From Phycisphaerae bacterium (GTDB lineage: Bacteria; Planctomycetota; Phycisphaerae; Tepidisphaerales; Tepidisphaeraceae), in assembly GCA_025924315.1 (NCBI GenBank), contig JAICIO010000004.1, positions 62,001 through 126,000 on the forward strand: a DNA stretch of 64,000 nt, read 5' to 3'. Positions 24,629 to 33,603 of the stretch are shown here, in pieces. The position numbers were made by a program, and so were the translations under genes. Each line of letters opens with the position of its first letter. Positions within the stretch are counted from its first letter, which is position 1. Under the pieces are notes generated by a model that worked only from the letters and a program-made list of their open reading frames with translations, was not told where the DNA came from and ran no database searches.

Positions 24629-26734
24629 TCACCGCGACTGCCGTCGAATCGTCATGTCAAAATTCTTCACCATCGACTTGTACATCGTCCAGACCGCCAG
24701 CGCATAACCCGCCGTCGCGATCCAGCTCACGATGAGAATCATGATGCGGGCAGTGAACATGTCGTTCGGGCTTGAGCCGGGCGCGAAGGTGTTCGGCGCC
24801 CATTTCTCCGGGTCGATCAGCATCGTCATCACCGTAAATGGGCTGAAGCTCGCGATGGCGACGCCGATCGTGTTGTCGCCGCGGTTCATGCTGGTCAGGA
24901 TCTGCCCACCGCACCAACCGAGCAATCCGCAGATGCCGATCATGATGCCGACGCTCGCCATCACCGCGCGCACTGTCGTGCGGCAACGCAGCGACATCTG
25001 CATGCCCAGGATCGATGCGAACGCGACGACCACGATCAGCATGCCGGGCAAAATGAAGATCGCTTCCGGGAACACCAGCCACTTGAACGACGGATCGTTC
25101 GTCGACGCGAGGTGAAACGAGTCGGCCAGGATGAACAGCAGCGCGCTGATGACCGGTACGGCGATCAGCGGCAGCACGAAGCTCACCAGCCCACGGAGCT
25201 TGCCCCAGATGTAATAGCGGCTGGTGATCGGCGTGGTGAGAAGCAGGTCGAGGCTGCCGTCCTCCTTTTCGCGCGTAACGGTGCTGGCGGCGGCGTTGGT
25301 GACGATGAGCAGGATCACCGCGAATTCGATAATCGTCGCACCCAGCAGGAACTGCCGCGCGTCGTCCTGATTCACCCGCCGCGGAATCGCTTCGAGATCG
25401 AGCGTCGCGAGGACATCGTTGCGCTTGCCCGTCGTGCTGAAAGCCTTCACCTTCGTTCGACCCATCAGCGCGGTCTGGCCGACGTTCGATTCGCCGATCT
25501 TGATCACCGTCGCCGGATCGACCTTGAATGTTCCGCCTTTATCCCCGCTGATGAACAGCGTGTTGTCGGCCGGGCTGAAGCTGCCGGCGGAAATGTAATT
25601 GCCCTGTAAATCCTCGCGCGAGTAGAGCGAAACCAGCACGATCGCGCCAATGATGCCGGCGGCGATGAAGCCGTAACGCACGATCGACGCGCGCGCCGCC
25701 GACGCTTTCGTCTTCGCTTCGCGCCATGCGATCGGGTTGCTCCACACGATGCGCGGCTTGCGCGTGCGGTCGCCTTTGCTGATCTTGAGCTTCTGCAGCA
25801 GCCATGTCTTGGGCGACACCGTCGACTGCGCCATCCGCCGCAGCAGAACGATCGACGGCATCACGAGCACGAAGCTCACGAAGAACATGAACCAGATGTA
25901 GAACGACGTCGGATTGCTGAGGTACCAGCTCCACGGCCACGATCGCAGGTTCTCCGGCAGCAGGGCGGGATCGGGCGGCGAATAGTTGTTCGGATCGATG
26001 ATGGCGCGAATCGCCAGGTGCGGATTGATCGCCGTCAGCCAACTCGTCTGCGAAAGGGTGGCGCCGGTCAGTCCCGTCACCGGATCGACCAGATGCACTT
26101 TGAAGTAATCGACCTGATCGAGCAGAATCCCACCGACGAGATAGATCGCGATGAACAGGTAAAAGCTGAAGATCGTCCGCCGCGTGCCGACCTTGAAGGT
26201 CGCAATCGCCATCGCGAGCGCGCCCGTGACGAAAGCAGTCGCCGCCGCGACAAAGAACGACGCCGCGATCGAGCTGATCGCCACGCCACCGAAGATCTGC
26301 GTCACCGAAAAAATCGGAATCCCGCTGATGAGCAGGGCGATGACGAAGAACAATCGGCTCAGCAGCGACCCAAGGACGATCTGGCCATTCGTCAGCGGGG
26401 TCGAGAGAAGAATGTCATACGTCTGCGAATCCTTCTCCTGCGTAATCGCCCCGGCGGTGAAGATCGGCGCGAGCAACGCAACGAGCCAGAGCTGGAAATA
26501 ACTCATCAGCCGGAAAATCGACCCCGACGCATTCGAAAGGTCGCGCACGCTCATCCCGCTGATCGACGTCGCCGACGTCGCCAACGAAAAAATCACAATC
26601 GCGATCAGCAGCCCAAGGTAAATGCAGCGAATGAGCAAATCGCGACGACGCTTCCCGCCCGATTCCACCACGCGCAGCAGAATCGGATTCGCGGGAACCA
26701 ATCGCCAGAGATAGTCGCTAATTCCAAGCACCAA
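24629..26734 (-). CDS. ABC-2 type transporter permease, two permease units fused
   Basis: 701-residue polytopic protein made of two ABC-2-like permease halves. The first half (about 1-300) has IRCIYLGLLIAIVIFSLAT, MSYFQLWLVALLAPIFTAGAI followed by QEKDSQTYDILLSTPLTNGQIVLG; the second (about 350-701) has FAVILLIVTNAAASTVTREKEDGSLDLLLTTPI. The repeated motif (T-x-E-K-[ED]-x-x-[ST]-x-D-[IL]-LL-[ST]-TP-[LI]-T) shows the internal duplication. A single-chain fused permease would make a functional dimer with the ATPase at 26945. It is the last gene of the minus-strand set starting at 30379. Substrate unknown; such ATPase-permease-large-protein sets resemble Gld-type exporters. Confidence 0.83.
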   Translation of the reverse strand: MVLGISDYLWRLVPANPILLRVVESGGKRRRDLLIRCIYLGLLIAIVIFSLATSATSISGMSVRDLSNASGSIFRLMSYFQLWLVALLAPIFTAGAITQEKDSQTYDILLSTPLTNGQIVLGSLLSRLFFVIALLISGIPIFSVTQIFGGVAISSIAASFFVAAATAFVTGALAMAIATFKVGTRRTIFSFYLFIAIYLVGGILLDQVDYFKVHLVDPVTGLTGATLSQTSWLTAINPHLAIRAIIDPNNYSPPDPALLPENLRSWPWSWYLSNPTSFYIWFMFFVSFVLVMPSIVLLRRMAQSTVSPKTWLLQKLKISKGDRTRKPRIVWSNPIAWREAKTKASAARASIVRYGFIAAGIIGAIVLVSLYSREDLQGNYISAGSFSPADNTLFISGDKGGTFKVDPATVIKIGESNVGQTALMGRTKVKAFSTTGKRNDVLATLDLEAIPRRVNQDDARQFLLGATIIEFAVILLIVTNAAASTVTREKEDGSLDLLLTTPITSRYYIWGKLRGLVSFVLPLIAVPVISALLFILADSFHLASTNDPSFKWLVFPEAIFILPGMLIVVVAFASILGMQMSLRCRTTVRAVMASVGIMIGICGLLGWCGGQILTSMNRGDNTIGVAIASFSPFTVMTMLIDPEKWAPNTFAPGSSPNDMFTARIMILIVSWIATAGYALAVWTMYKSMVKNFDMTIRRQSR

Positions 26735-26761
26735 TCACCTTTTGTGGAGGGGCCACGCCTC

Positions 26762-26834
26762 TGTCATTCTGAGCGAAGCGAAGAATCTCGCGATTCCGAC
26801 GGCGGGCCAGATCCTTCGCTGCGCTCAGGATGAC
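26762..26834. repeat. palindromic element B1
   Basis: A 73-bp inverted repeat with arms TGTCATTCTGAGCGAAGCG and its near-complement, the shortest and most drifted of three copies (others at 33441 and 37481). It lies inside the ABC operon and encodes the C-terminal half of the 57-residue ORF at 26764-26937. Confidence 0.8.
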
Positions 26835-26937
26835 CGACATCGTGCGCGGCAATCATCTCGCGAAGCGCTTGAATGAATTCCTGCAACTCTTCCGGGGACA
26901 GTTTCTGCGCGGCCTGGGCTATTTCCTGAACAGTCAT
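26764..26937 (-). CDS. 57-residue protein with palindrome-encoded tail
   Basis: ATG 26937 opens the helical sequence MTVQEIAQAAQKLSPEELQE, which continues FIQALREMI and looks like a real small helical protein, similar in feel to the short antitoxin-like or regulatory helices found beside other genes. From residue 36 (HPERSEGS onward to the stop) the reading runs through palindrome B1, so the tail is repeat-derived. It sits between the ABC ATPase (7 bp upstream) and the permease (29 bp downstream), in the same direction. The original product may have been a longer protein cut short by the insertion. Function unknown. Confidence 0.5.
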   Translation of the reverse strand: MTVQEIAQAAQKLSPEELQEFIQALREMIAAHDVGHPERSEGSGPPSESRDSSLRSE

Positions 26938-26944
26938 GATGACC

Positions 26945-27883
26945 TCACTGCACGAGCCCTTTGGTCAACCGCATAAACGCCGTCTCGAGATTCACTTCTT
27001 CCTCTTTCAGCAACGTCAAGCGGAACCCCGCCCCGATCAGCCGCTGCGGGATGAACGAGTAATCTTTGATCTCGTCGTCTTTGATGCCGACTTCGATGAA
27101 ACCGTTGTTGTTGTTCACTTCGAGCTTCGGATCCTGGGCGAGCAGGGCGGCGGCCTGGGCTTGGTTGTCGGCGACGCCGACGTGCAGGACTGTGCCCATT
27201 CGCGCGCGGCGGACGATGTCCGCGACCGGGCCGCTGTACTTCAGCTCGCCTTGCTCGATGATCCCGACCGTGTTGCACAGGTCCGCCAGCTCCGGAAGGA
27301 TGTGCGAGCTGATCAGAATCGTCTTGCCCATTCGGCGAAGTTCTTTGAGCAGCTCGCGCATTTCGATTCGAGCGCGCGGGTCGAGATTGCCGGCGGGCTC
27401 ATCGAGCAGCAGCACCTTTGGATCGTGCACGAGCACGCGCGCGATCGACAGACGCTGTTTCATCCCGCGCGACAAACCGTCGACGGCCGCATCGCGCTTG
27501 TAGGCGAGATCCGTCAACTCCAGCACGTCGTTCACGACCTTGTTTCGCGCCGGGCCGTTGATGTTGTACGCCGCGGCGAAGAACTCGAGATACTCCTGCA
27601 CCACCATGTCTTCGTACGCGCCGAAGTAGTCCGGCACGTAACCAATCAGCGGGCGGATCATGCGCGATTGATAACCGACGACGAGATCGCAGATGCGCGC
27701 CTCGCCCCAGGTCGGCTGAAGCAGCGTGGCGAGGATTTTGATGGTGGTCGTCTTGCCAGCGCCATTGGGGCCAATGAAGCCGAAGCAGTCGCCTTCATTG
27801 ATCTCGAGGTTGAGATTCGACAAGGCCACCAGCGTGCCGTAACGCTTGGTGAGGTTGACAGTCTTAATGACGGGCGCGGGCAT
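26945..27883 (-). CDS. ABC transporter ATP-binding protein
   Basis: 312-residue cytoplasmic ATPase. Walker A GPNGAGKTTT, Q-loop region IGYVPDYFG, signature LSRGMKQR, Walker B VLLLDEP and switch His in LISSHIL are all intact. The signature reads LSRGM rather than LSGGQ, common in the ABC-2/DrrA-like class. A 90-residue C-terminal extension (MGTVLHVGVADN onwards) is usual in this class. It pairs with the double permease downstream and with the 829-residue membrane protein upstream, whose stop lies only 6 bp before its start, so the genes form one operon. Confidence 0.92.
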   Translation of the reverse strand: MPAPVIKTVNLTKRYGTLVALSNLNLEINEGDCFGFIGPNGAGKTTTIKILATLLQPTWGEARICDLVVGYQSRMIRPLIGYVPDYFGAYEDMVVQEYLEFFAAAYNINGPARNKVVNDVLELTDLAYKRDAAVDGLSRGMKQRLSIARVLVHDPKVLLLDEPAGNLDPRARIEMRELLKELRRMGKTILISSHILPELADLCNTVGIIEQGELKYSGPVADIVRRARMGTVLHVGVADNQAQAAALLAQDPKLEVNNNNGFIEVGIKDDEIKDYSFIPQRLIGAGFRLTLLKEEEVNLETAFMRLTKGLVQ

Positions 27884-27889
27884 TGTCGG

Positions 27890-30379
27890 TTACCTCGTGA
27901 TCTCAAAGCCCCGGCTGCTGGCAGCCGGGGCGTTCAGTGACACCTGTGTCGTCGGTCCAGTCGTTGTCGACTCAGTCGTTGGCTCGGTCGTCGGCGGTTT
28001 ACTGACGGCGCTGTGATCGAGCGGCAGAATGAACTGATAAAACGTCGTCCCCGTTCCGCGCGTCTCGTCGCCGTCCACTTCCAGCGGGAAGGGCAGCGGC
28101 TCATCATCGACCTGCGCGAGCACGACGAGCTGCCCCGACGCAAGCGATGACGAGCAATCCAGATTTCGAGCGCCACGGCGAAGGATCTCGATCCGCTCAT
28201 GCGCCTGATCGCGATACGTCGGCGTTAGCCGATCATACAAGCTCAACATCGGAAACGATCGCCGAACGTTTCGGTCCGAATCATTGCCGTTGATTTCGCC
28301 CATCTGATTCGGTTGGAAGGCGGCGAACCAATAAGGTTCCCAGTCGAGCGCGATTCTTCCACGAACCTTCATTCCTTTTTCCGGAATGTCTCCGCGGTCC
28401 TGGTTCACGAGCGGAACCGGTTTCCCGTCCGCATTCTTATTGAACTCTTTTTTCAGATCGAGGGTGACGCCGGGGTCCCACGTCGGCAAGTAGAGCATCC
28501 AATCGACGGGATTTGTGGCGTCTGGGTATTTGAATGCGATGTAGATGTTCTTGAGCTTCTTATCCGTTCCATTGGTGAGATTACCTTCGATCGTGTCCCC
28601 GACATCGATTGGGATCAGTTTCGCCGAACCCTCGACGCGCTTCTGCAAATCCCCCGTCCACCTCGCTTCAAACTTCTTCAGCGTGCTTCGGAACGGCACC
28701 GTGATGAACGATCCCTCTGCCGGATCTCCGCCGACATTCACGCTGTACTGCTGCGGGATCACCTGGCTTGCGTCGCCGGTCACGTATTTCGGATGGATCG
28801 CGAACGCGTTGATCATGCTGATCGAGTTCGGTGTGACATCCTTCATCTCGATCTTCCGATCGCCGTCCTTCGGGATGTACAGGCCAAACCGGCTGTAAAC
28901 CGTCGCGGGTTCATCAGGCGCGGCGCGCACGACGCTCACGTGTCGCAATTCCGGCGGGCCGCGCACGACGAGGCGGAAGATGATTACCGTGAGCACCGTC
29001 GCCACCAGCGCCGCCGCGCCGAACATGAACCAGCTCAGGTGCGACTGCTTCTTCGCGACGAGGTAGCCGTAAAGCCCCGGCCCCGCGACGAGCCAGTAGA
29101 CCACGAAGAATCCGATCGCGACGGTGATGAGGTACGCCGTCTTCGAAGGCATCTCCATGCCGGAGAGCATCGATTGCCCGAGGTCGGCGCCCGGCCCGAG
29201 GCCCCAGCGTTCCTTGTCCGACTCCGGTGTTTTCGACGTGACGATCAGCGGTTTGTTCTGCCAATCGAAAACCTTGTCCCACACGAACGGCCAACCGGTC
29301 GAAGCGCGGGCGGCGATGTTTGGATCGCTCAGATCCTGTGCCACCCACACGACGCTGCCCAGGCCATACGGCGCGCGAACGATGTACGGCGTCTGGTCTT
29401 TGCCGGCCGCGTCCCAGCTCATCCACATATCGACGATCGCGTTCTGCTTCGGCATCGCGCGGGCGAACTTGAATGGTCCCTTCGGCCGCAGCCACGTCGG
29501 GTTGATCAGCTTATTTCCAAATTGATCGAAATTACCTGAATTCGCGATGCCGATCAGCGGTTCGAGATCGTCCTTCTCATCCACCCCTTGCACGACGACC
29601 GGCAGCAGATCGCCGAACTCGGCTGCGCGCTGCCATTCGGGCGATTGCAAAATCACCAGCGTTCCGCCCTGGCGCACGTACGTTTGCAGGGCGCGATACT
29701 TTTCATCCCCGCCGCTCTTGAGGGCCGCGGGGTCGGCGTTCATCCAGAGGATCGCATCGACACCGACGAGCCCGATCGGATTTTCCGGCAGCCCGTCGAC
29801 CCGCACGCTTACCATCTGCACGTCTTCCATGATCCCCAGCACGCCACTCGATCCGACGGCCTGGTATTCATTCCACGCCGGCGAGCGCCCTTCACCCACC
29901 GCGACGATGAATTTCGTTCCGCGACGCGTGCTGAATGCGCTGTTGCTCACGGGATCGATATTCGCCGCCATCTGCGTCACGCGCAGCGGCGCGATCGCCT
30001 TGCCGTCTTTCGTCAATGAGACTGGAAGCTCTCGCTGCAGATCGGAAAGTTGCCCGCCGTTGCTCACATCAGCCAAGCCGGTTTTTGACACGCTCGGATA
30101 GAAGTACATCCAATAGCGCTGATCCCCAACTCCGCCGGTGACGGTGATATCGCGCTTGAACGTGACTTCGTCGCCGTCCAGATCCTTCTGCTTGACGTTG
30201 ATGGTGTAAGTGCCGGTTCCCGCGCCGCCCGGCTGAAGATGCACGACCATCGGCGTCGGCGCATCCGGGCGGTAAAAATTATTGATCCCAATGCTCTCCA
30301 CCTCGCCCTTCATTTGAGCGAGGGCGACGATCGGCATGAGCAAGAGGGTGATCCCCACCCAGAAAAACCGCATGAACAT
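27890..30379 (-). CDS. large exported/membrane protein of ABC transporter operon
   Basis: 829 residues with a signal peptide (FFWVGITLLLMPIVALAQ). Residues 25-390 form a periplasmic beta-rich domain; GLVGVDAILWMNADP and LQTYVRQGGTLVILQSPEW resemble the glutamine-amidotransferase-like fold used in DUF4159/GldG-type proteins. Two to three membrane helices follow (AYLITVAIGFFVVYWLVAGPGLYG, WFMFGAAALVATVLTVIIFRLVV), then a second periplasmic region to the end, which is Thr-rich (TEPTTESTTTGPTT). It is the first gene of the operon with the ATPase and fused permease and probably acts as the accessory or substrate-handling subunit. MFM offers two nearby starts; I keep the first. Confidence 0.75.
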   Translation of the reverse strand: MFMRFFWVGITLLLMPIVALAQMKGEVESIGINNFYRPDAPTPMVVHLQPGGAGTGTYTINVKQKDLDGDEVTFKRDITVTGGVGDQRYWMYFYPSVSKTGLADVSNGGQLSDLQRELPVSLTKDGKAIAPLRVTQMAANIDPVSNSAFSTRRGTKFIVAVGEGRSPAWNEYQAVGSSGVLGIMEDVQMVSVRVDGLPENPIGLVGVDAILWMNADPAALKSGGDEKYRALQTYVRQGGTLVILQSPEWQRAAEFGDLLPVVVQGVDEKDDLEPLIGIANSGNFDQFGNKLINPTWLRPKGPFKFARAMPKQNAIVDMWMSWDAAGKDQTPYIVRAPYGLGSVVWVAQDLSDPNIAARASTGWPFVWDKVFDWQNKPLIVTSKTPESDKERWGLGPGADLGQSMLSGMEMPSKTAYLITVAIGFFVVYWLVAGPGLYGYLVAKKQSHLSWFMFGAAALVATVLTVIIFRLVVRGPPELRHVSVVRAAPDEPATVYSRFGLYIPKDGDRKIEMKDVTPNSISMINAFAIHPKYVTGDASQVIPQQYSVNVGGDPAEGSFITVPFRSTLKKFEARWTGDLQKRVEGSAKLIPIDVGDTIEGNLTNGTDKKLKNIYIAFKYPDATNPVDWMLYLPTWDPGVTLDLKKEFNKNADGKPVPLVNQDRGDIPEKGMKVRGRIALDWEPYWFAAFQPNQMGEINGNDSDRNVRRSFPMLSLYDRLTPTYRDQAHERIEILRRGARNLDCSSSLASGQLVVLAQVDDEPLPFPLEVDGDETRGTGTTFYQFILPLDHSAVSKPPTTEPTTESTTTGPTTQVSLNAPAASSRGFEITR

Positions 30380-30458
30380 GGACTGTACGTGCCTTGTGTT
30401 GGACCGTCAATTATATGGCGGGTCTAGCTCTATATGTGACCGTTGGCAGGGGCAAAAA

Positions 30459-30515
30459 TGGTGATTGGTGATTGGTGCGTGACGGATCGAGTCAGTCACC
30501 AATCAACAATCACCA
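30459..30515. repeat. palindrome, type C (GGTGATT words)
   Basis: The left arm is TGGTGATTGGTGATTGGTG plus CGTGAC, the right arm its near-complement, giving a 57-bp stem of 7-nt words. It is gene-less and lies between the starts of the exported-protein gene (80 bp away) and the end of the MazG-like gene (4 bp away). Confidence 0.75.
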
Positions 30516-30518
30516 AGC

Positions 30519-30803
30519 TCATTTATGTCCTTCCGGCTTCTTCTCCCCCAGGTATTTCTTCGCGATCACGGTGGCCAGGTCGACATCGTTGATATTCGCC
30601 AGCGTGCACAGCCACGCGACGACATCGGCGAACTCTTCTTCGAGGTTGGCGCGATCATTGCCATTGAGCGCCGTCGCCAGCTCGCCCACCTCTTCGATAA
30701 ACCACAAAAAGGTCTTCGGCGTCCCGCGCTCGCGATCGACTTTCTCGTACCGCTCGCGGATGTGGTTCTGAAATTGTGCGATCGTTAATTGCTGTGGATC
30801 CAT
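30519..30803 (-). CDS. MazG-like nucleotide pyrophosphohydrolase
   Basis: 94-residue all-alpha NTP pyrophosphatase of the MazG/iMazG type. The metal-binding helices carry WFIEEVGELATAL and the second acidic motif LEEEFADVVAWL, giving the E-x-x-E...E-x-x-D arrangement. Length suits the small single-domain dimeric group that cleaves nucleotide triphosphates (house-cleaning enzymes). It ends 4 bp from a word palindrome and starts 15 bp from another, so its expression unit is just this gene. Start ATG 30803 gives the expected helical N-terminus (LTIAQFQNHIRERY). Confidence 0.85.
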   Translation of the reverse strand: MDPQQLTIAQFQNHIRERYEKVDRERGTPKTFLWFIEEVGELATALNGNDRANLEEEFADVVAWLCTLANINDVDLATVIAKKYLGEKKPEGHK

Positions 30804-30817
30804 TGTTGAGAGAGCTT

Positions 30818-30880
30818 AACGTGACACGGGCTTTCCAGCCCGTGCGGGGTGCGCACGGGCTGGAAAGCCCGTGTCACGTT
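30818..30880. repeat. palindrome, type D (GTGACACGGGC arms)
   Basis: Outer arms AACGTGACACGGGCTTTCCA and complement; each half is itself a hairpin (GGGCT/AGCCC). It resembles 41984-42036, which shares the GTGACACG and CTTTC features with a different core. It lies just upstream of the MazG-like gene. Confidence 0.8.
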
Positions 30881-30888
30881 CACAGGTT

Positions 30889-33546
30889 TCAGTTCTGCGG
30901 TCGACGATTCTCTTCGATCCACTTCTCGAGCACCGGGATCACGCGCTCTTCGCGCTCGAGCCCCGCCTGGTTCCCCGCCTTTTCATACAACTCCGCCAGC
31001 AGCTTGTGAGCCTGAAGGTCGTACGGATCGACATACACCGCCTGCATCCCATATTTCTCCGCGTCATCAAACTTACCTTCGTCGCGATAGATTCGGGCAA
31101 TGCGCTTCGCGTACTGGTTGTCCTTCAGGTCCACCTTGTGCAGGCGGATCAGATGCTCGATCGCCTTGTCCGGCTGGTTCACCTGCTTCGTGAGATACAG
31201 TCCCGCCAGTCGCTGATGCGGCAGCTGATCGACCGGTCGCAGCGTCACGATCTGCTCGAAAAGCTTCACCGCCTCCGGGTATTTCTTCTCCTTGATCATC
31301 AGCTCGCCTTCATCGCGCAGCTTGGCGTACTTCTTGCTCGTTTCCGGGTCGTAACCCCACGTGCTCACCTGCTTTTCCGTCCACGCGAAGAAGTCGCTCG
31401 TGAACTGCGTGATGCTCACCTTCAGCACGCGCTGAAATGCCTCCGCCTCGCTCGCGCCGTGCTTGAACTGATCGAGCATCTGAAGGATCGCTTCGTGGCC
31501 GTACTTTTCTTCGATGTAGGTGCAGATCCAGAACGATTGCGCGTACGCCATCTGCCGATCGTTTGGTTTTTGCGGGCGGACAAATCCCCACGTGAGATTG
31601 TCCATCGTGAAGAGTTCGTGCTTCTTCACCGCGTTATACAGCATCGGCACCCATTCCCAGCGCAGCGGCGAATGCTCCTGATAGACCGCGAGGCCTTCGG
31701 TCATCCAATGCGGGATACGATTATCCGTGGCCGCGAGCGTGACGGTGTGCGTGAATTCGTGCCGCAGCACCTGCGACCAGTTGAACGTCCCCATCGTCGC
31801 GGTTCCACGGCGTGGCGAAACAAGGGCGATCACCCGGCCGGTGCTCGCGCCGACGGTGCCAATCCATGGCGAGCCGGTCGTGCGAACGCTGAACGCATCG
31901 TGCGTCGGGAAGACTTCGATGTACGTCTTGCGCTTCGGCTCGCATTTGTATTCGGGGCACACTTGCGGATAGACGGTCTCGAGATAATCGCTGAAGTATT
32001 CCGGGATGATCGGATCGAGCTTCGCGTCGTACATCACGATGAAATGAGCCGTTTCCTTGCGGGCGAATCCGCCGAGCTCGTCGAGCAGCCGCAGATAATT
32101 CGTCGTCGCGAGATTGAACGGGTCGAGCGCGTGGGCGGTGTTGAGCGTGACGCGCGCTTCGTCCTCATCGCCACTTTGCGTGTAGAGCAACCCGAGCCCA
32201 TTTCGCGTCGCGGTCCACCATGGCGCGCGCTGGATCGCGATTTTGTACATTTCCGCCGAGCGCGGGTATTGCCGCATCGCGCCGAGCTGCTCGGCCATCT
32301 CGAAATACGCCGTCGCGTTGTCCGGATCGATCGAATCGACCTGCTTGAGCACCGCCGCGGCCTTGTCGTCTTCCAATCGCAACGCATGCGTCGCCGCGAG
32401 CAGGCCGAGCGCCTCAATATTCTGCGGCTGTTGCTGCAGCACGCGCTCGATCGGCTTGAACGCATCGACCGGCCGCCGCTGGTGCAGGTAATTCCGCGCT
32501 TCGAGAATGTCCGCCCTTGCCGATCCGCGATCGATGTGGCGAATCGCGTCGATCGCCTTGTCTCCCGTGTCGAAATCAAACGACTGAATCGCAATGCGAC
32601 CCATCAGGTCGATTGCATCGAGATCGCCTTCGTTCAATCGCAGCGCGGCCTGCAGTTCCTTCGTCGCTTCGGTCGTGTTGTCGTGCGAGAGAAAATACTC
32701 CGCCGCCGCGACGTGGGCAGGGCCGTACGCGCGATCGATCTCGTCGTACGCTTTGACGAAAATATTCAGAATCGCCTGGTGAAGATTCTCGTTCTTCTCA
32801 TACGCGCCGTTCAATGTCGCCCAGCGATCGATCGCCCGGCCGATCAGCGTCACATTATCCGCGCTCTGCAGCGCCGGATCCGGCCGGTCCTGCTTCAGCT
32901 TCGCGAGGTAATCGCGCTTGTCGTCGAGGAACCAGTTGTAGAAATTCTTCGCGTCGTTCAGCTTCCCCAACTGCTCCGAAACCCAACCCGCATAATAGTG
33001 ACCGGGAATCGAATTCGGATTCGCCTTGAGATGCTCGTTGAGCACCGTCATCGCGGCGTCGTTCTTTCCCATTTCCGAAAGAATCCGCGCGCGGAGCACT
33101 TCGGCAGACGATGCTTTGGGAATCGTGTCCACGGAAAGCAGATCAATCGCAGGCTGCTTCTTCCCGATCGCATTCATCGCGGTGGCTTTCAGGATGGCGA
33201 TCTCGGTCGCGTCGCCTTTGACGTGGGCGAGATTCTGCAGAGCGAGCTTGTATCGGCCGGTCTGCACCTGCAGCCGAGCTTTGTCGAGATCGTTGAAGTA
33301 CTTCGGATACTGAAGTGGCGGCAGATCCTCCGGCAACAACGGCTCGATCCACTTCTGCGGAATCGATTCGCGAGACAGGTCCTGCGCGCGCGTCGACGTC
33401 GACGCGATCAGACTCATCAGTAGGATAAAAACGATAAGCCTGTCATCCTGAGCGAAGCGAAGGATCTCGGGTTCGGAACACGTGTTGCCACATCGAGATC
33501 CTTCGCTTCGCTCAGGATGACGGCGCGCGGGGTACATCGGTTTCAT
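30889..33546 (-). CDS. TPR-repeat protein with HExxH (MA-like) metallopeptidase domain
   Basis: Up to 885 residues. Multiple TPR motifs fill about residues 60-490 (for example YYAGWVSEQLGKLNDAKNFY, LGLLYTQSGDEDEARVTLNTA), then a gluzincin-like domain with HEFTH at about 596-600 and WMTEGLAVYQE as the third ligand, then more TPRs. It should be exported: a hydrophobic LIVFILLMSLIASTSTRAQ is a signal core. The N-terminus is odd: between the ATG at 33546 and that core lie about 30 residues (HPERSEGSR...) encoded by palindrome B2. The next in-frame Met (33417) cuts off most of the signal core, so the start is uncertain and the insertion may impair export. A TATAAT sits only about 5 nt before ATG 33546. 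Confidence 0.8.
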   Translation of the reverse strand: MKPMYPARRHPERSEGSRCGNTCSEPEILRFAQDDRLIVFILLMSLIASTSTRAQDLSRESIPQKWIEPLLPEDLPPLQYPKYFNDLDKARLQVQTGRYKLALQNLAHVKGDATEIAILKATAMNAIGKKQPAIDLLSVDTIPKASSAEVLRARILSEMGKNDAAMTVLNEHLKANPNSIPGHYYAGWVSEQLGKLNDAKNFYNWFLDDKRDYLAKLKQDRPDPALQSADNVTLIGRAIDRWATLNGAYEKNENLHQAILNIFVKAYDEIDRAYGPAHVAAAEYFLSHDNTTEATKELQAALRLNEGDLDAIDLMGRIAIQSFDFDTGDKAIDAIRHIDRGSARADILEARNYLHQRRPVDAFKPIERVLQQQPQNIEALGLLAATHALRLEDDKAAAVLKQVDSIDPDNATAYFEMAEQLGAMRQYPRSAEMYKIAIQRAPWWTATRNGLGLLYTQSGDEDEARVTLNTAHALDPFNLATTNYLRLLDELGGFARKETAHFIVMYDAKLDPIIPEYFSDYLETVYPQVCPEYKCEPKRKTYIEVFPTHDAFSVRTTGSPWIGTVGASTGRVIALVSPRRGTATMGTFNWSQVLRHEFTHTVTLAATDNRIPHWMTEGLAVYQEHSPLRWEWVPMLYNAVKKHELFTMDNLTWGFVRPQKPNDRQMAYAQSFWICTYIEEKYGHEAILQMLDQFKHGASEAEAFQRVLKVSITQFTSDFFAWTEKQVSTWGYDPETSKKYAKLRDEGELMIKEKKYPEAVKLFEQIVTLRPVDQLPHQRLAGLYLTKQVNQPDKAIEHLIRLHKVDLKDNQYAKRIARIYRDEGKFDDAEKYGMQAVYVDPYDLQAHKLLAELYEKAGNQAGLEREERVIPVLEKWIEENRRPQN
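33441..33521. repeat. palindromic element B2, inside a coding 5' end
   Basis: An 81-bp inverted repeat with arms TGTCATCCTGAGCGAAGCGA and complement. It lies within the open frame of the TPR peptidase, between its first ATG and its signal-peptide core, without breaking the frame. Confidence 0.85.
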
Positions 33547-33603
33547 GACGATTCCATTATAGGTGTGGCATAACTCTTCCGCGATTGGTTCAATACCTCA
33601 TTC

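Noticed and set aside
30871-33423. An 850-codon frame on the plus strand opposite the TPR peptidase
   Set aside because: It is arginine-rich, has no domain pattern, and lies fully opposite a gene with clear TPR and HExxH motifs.
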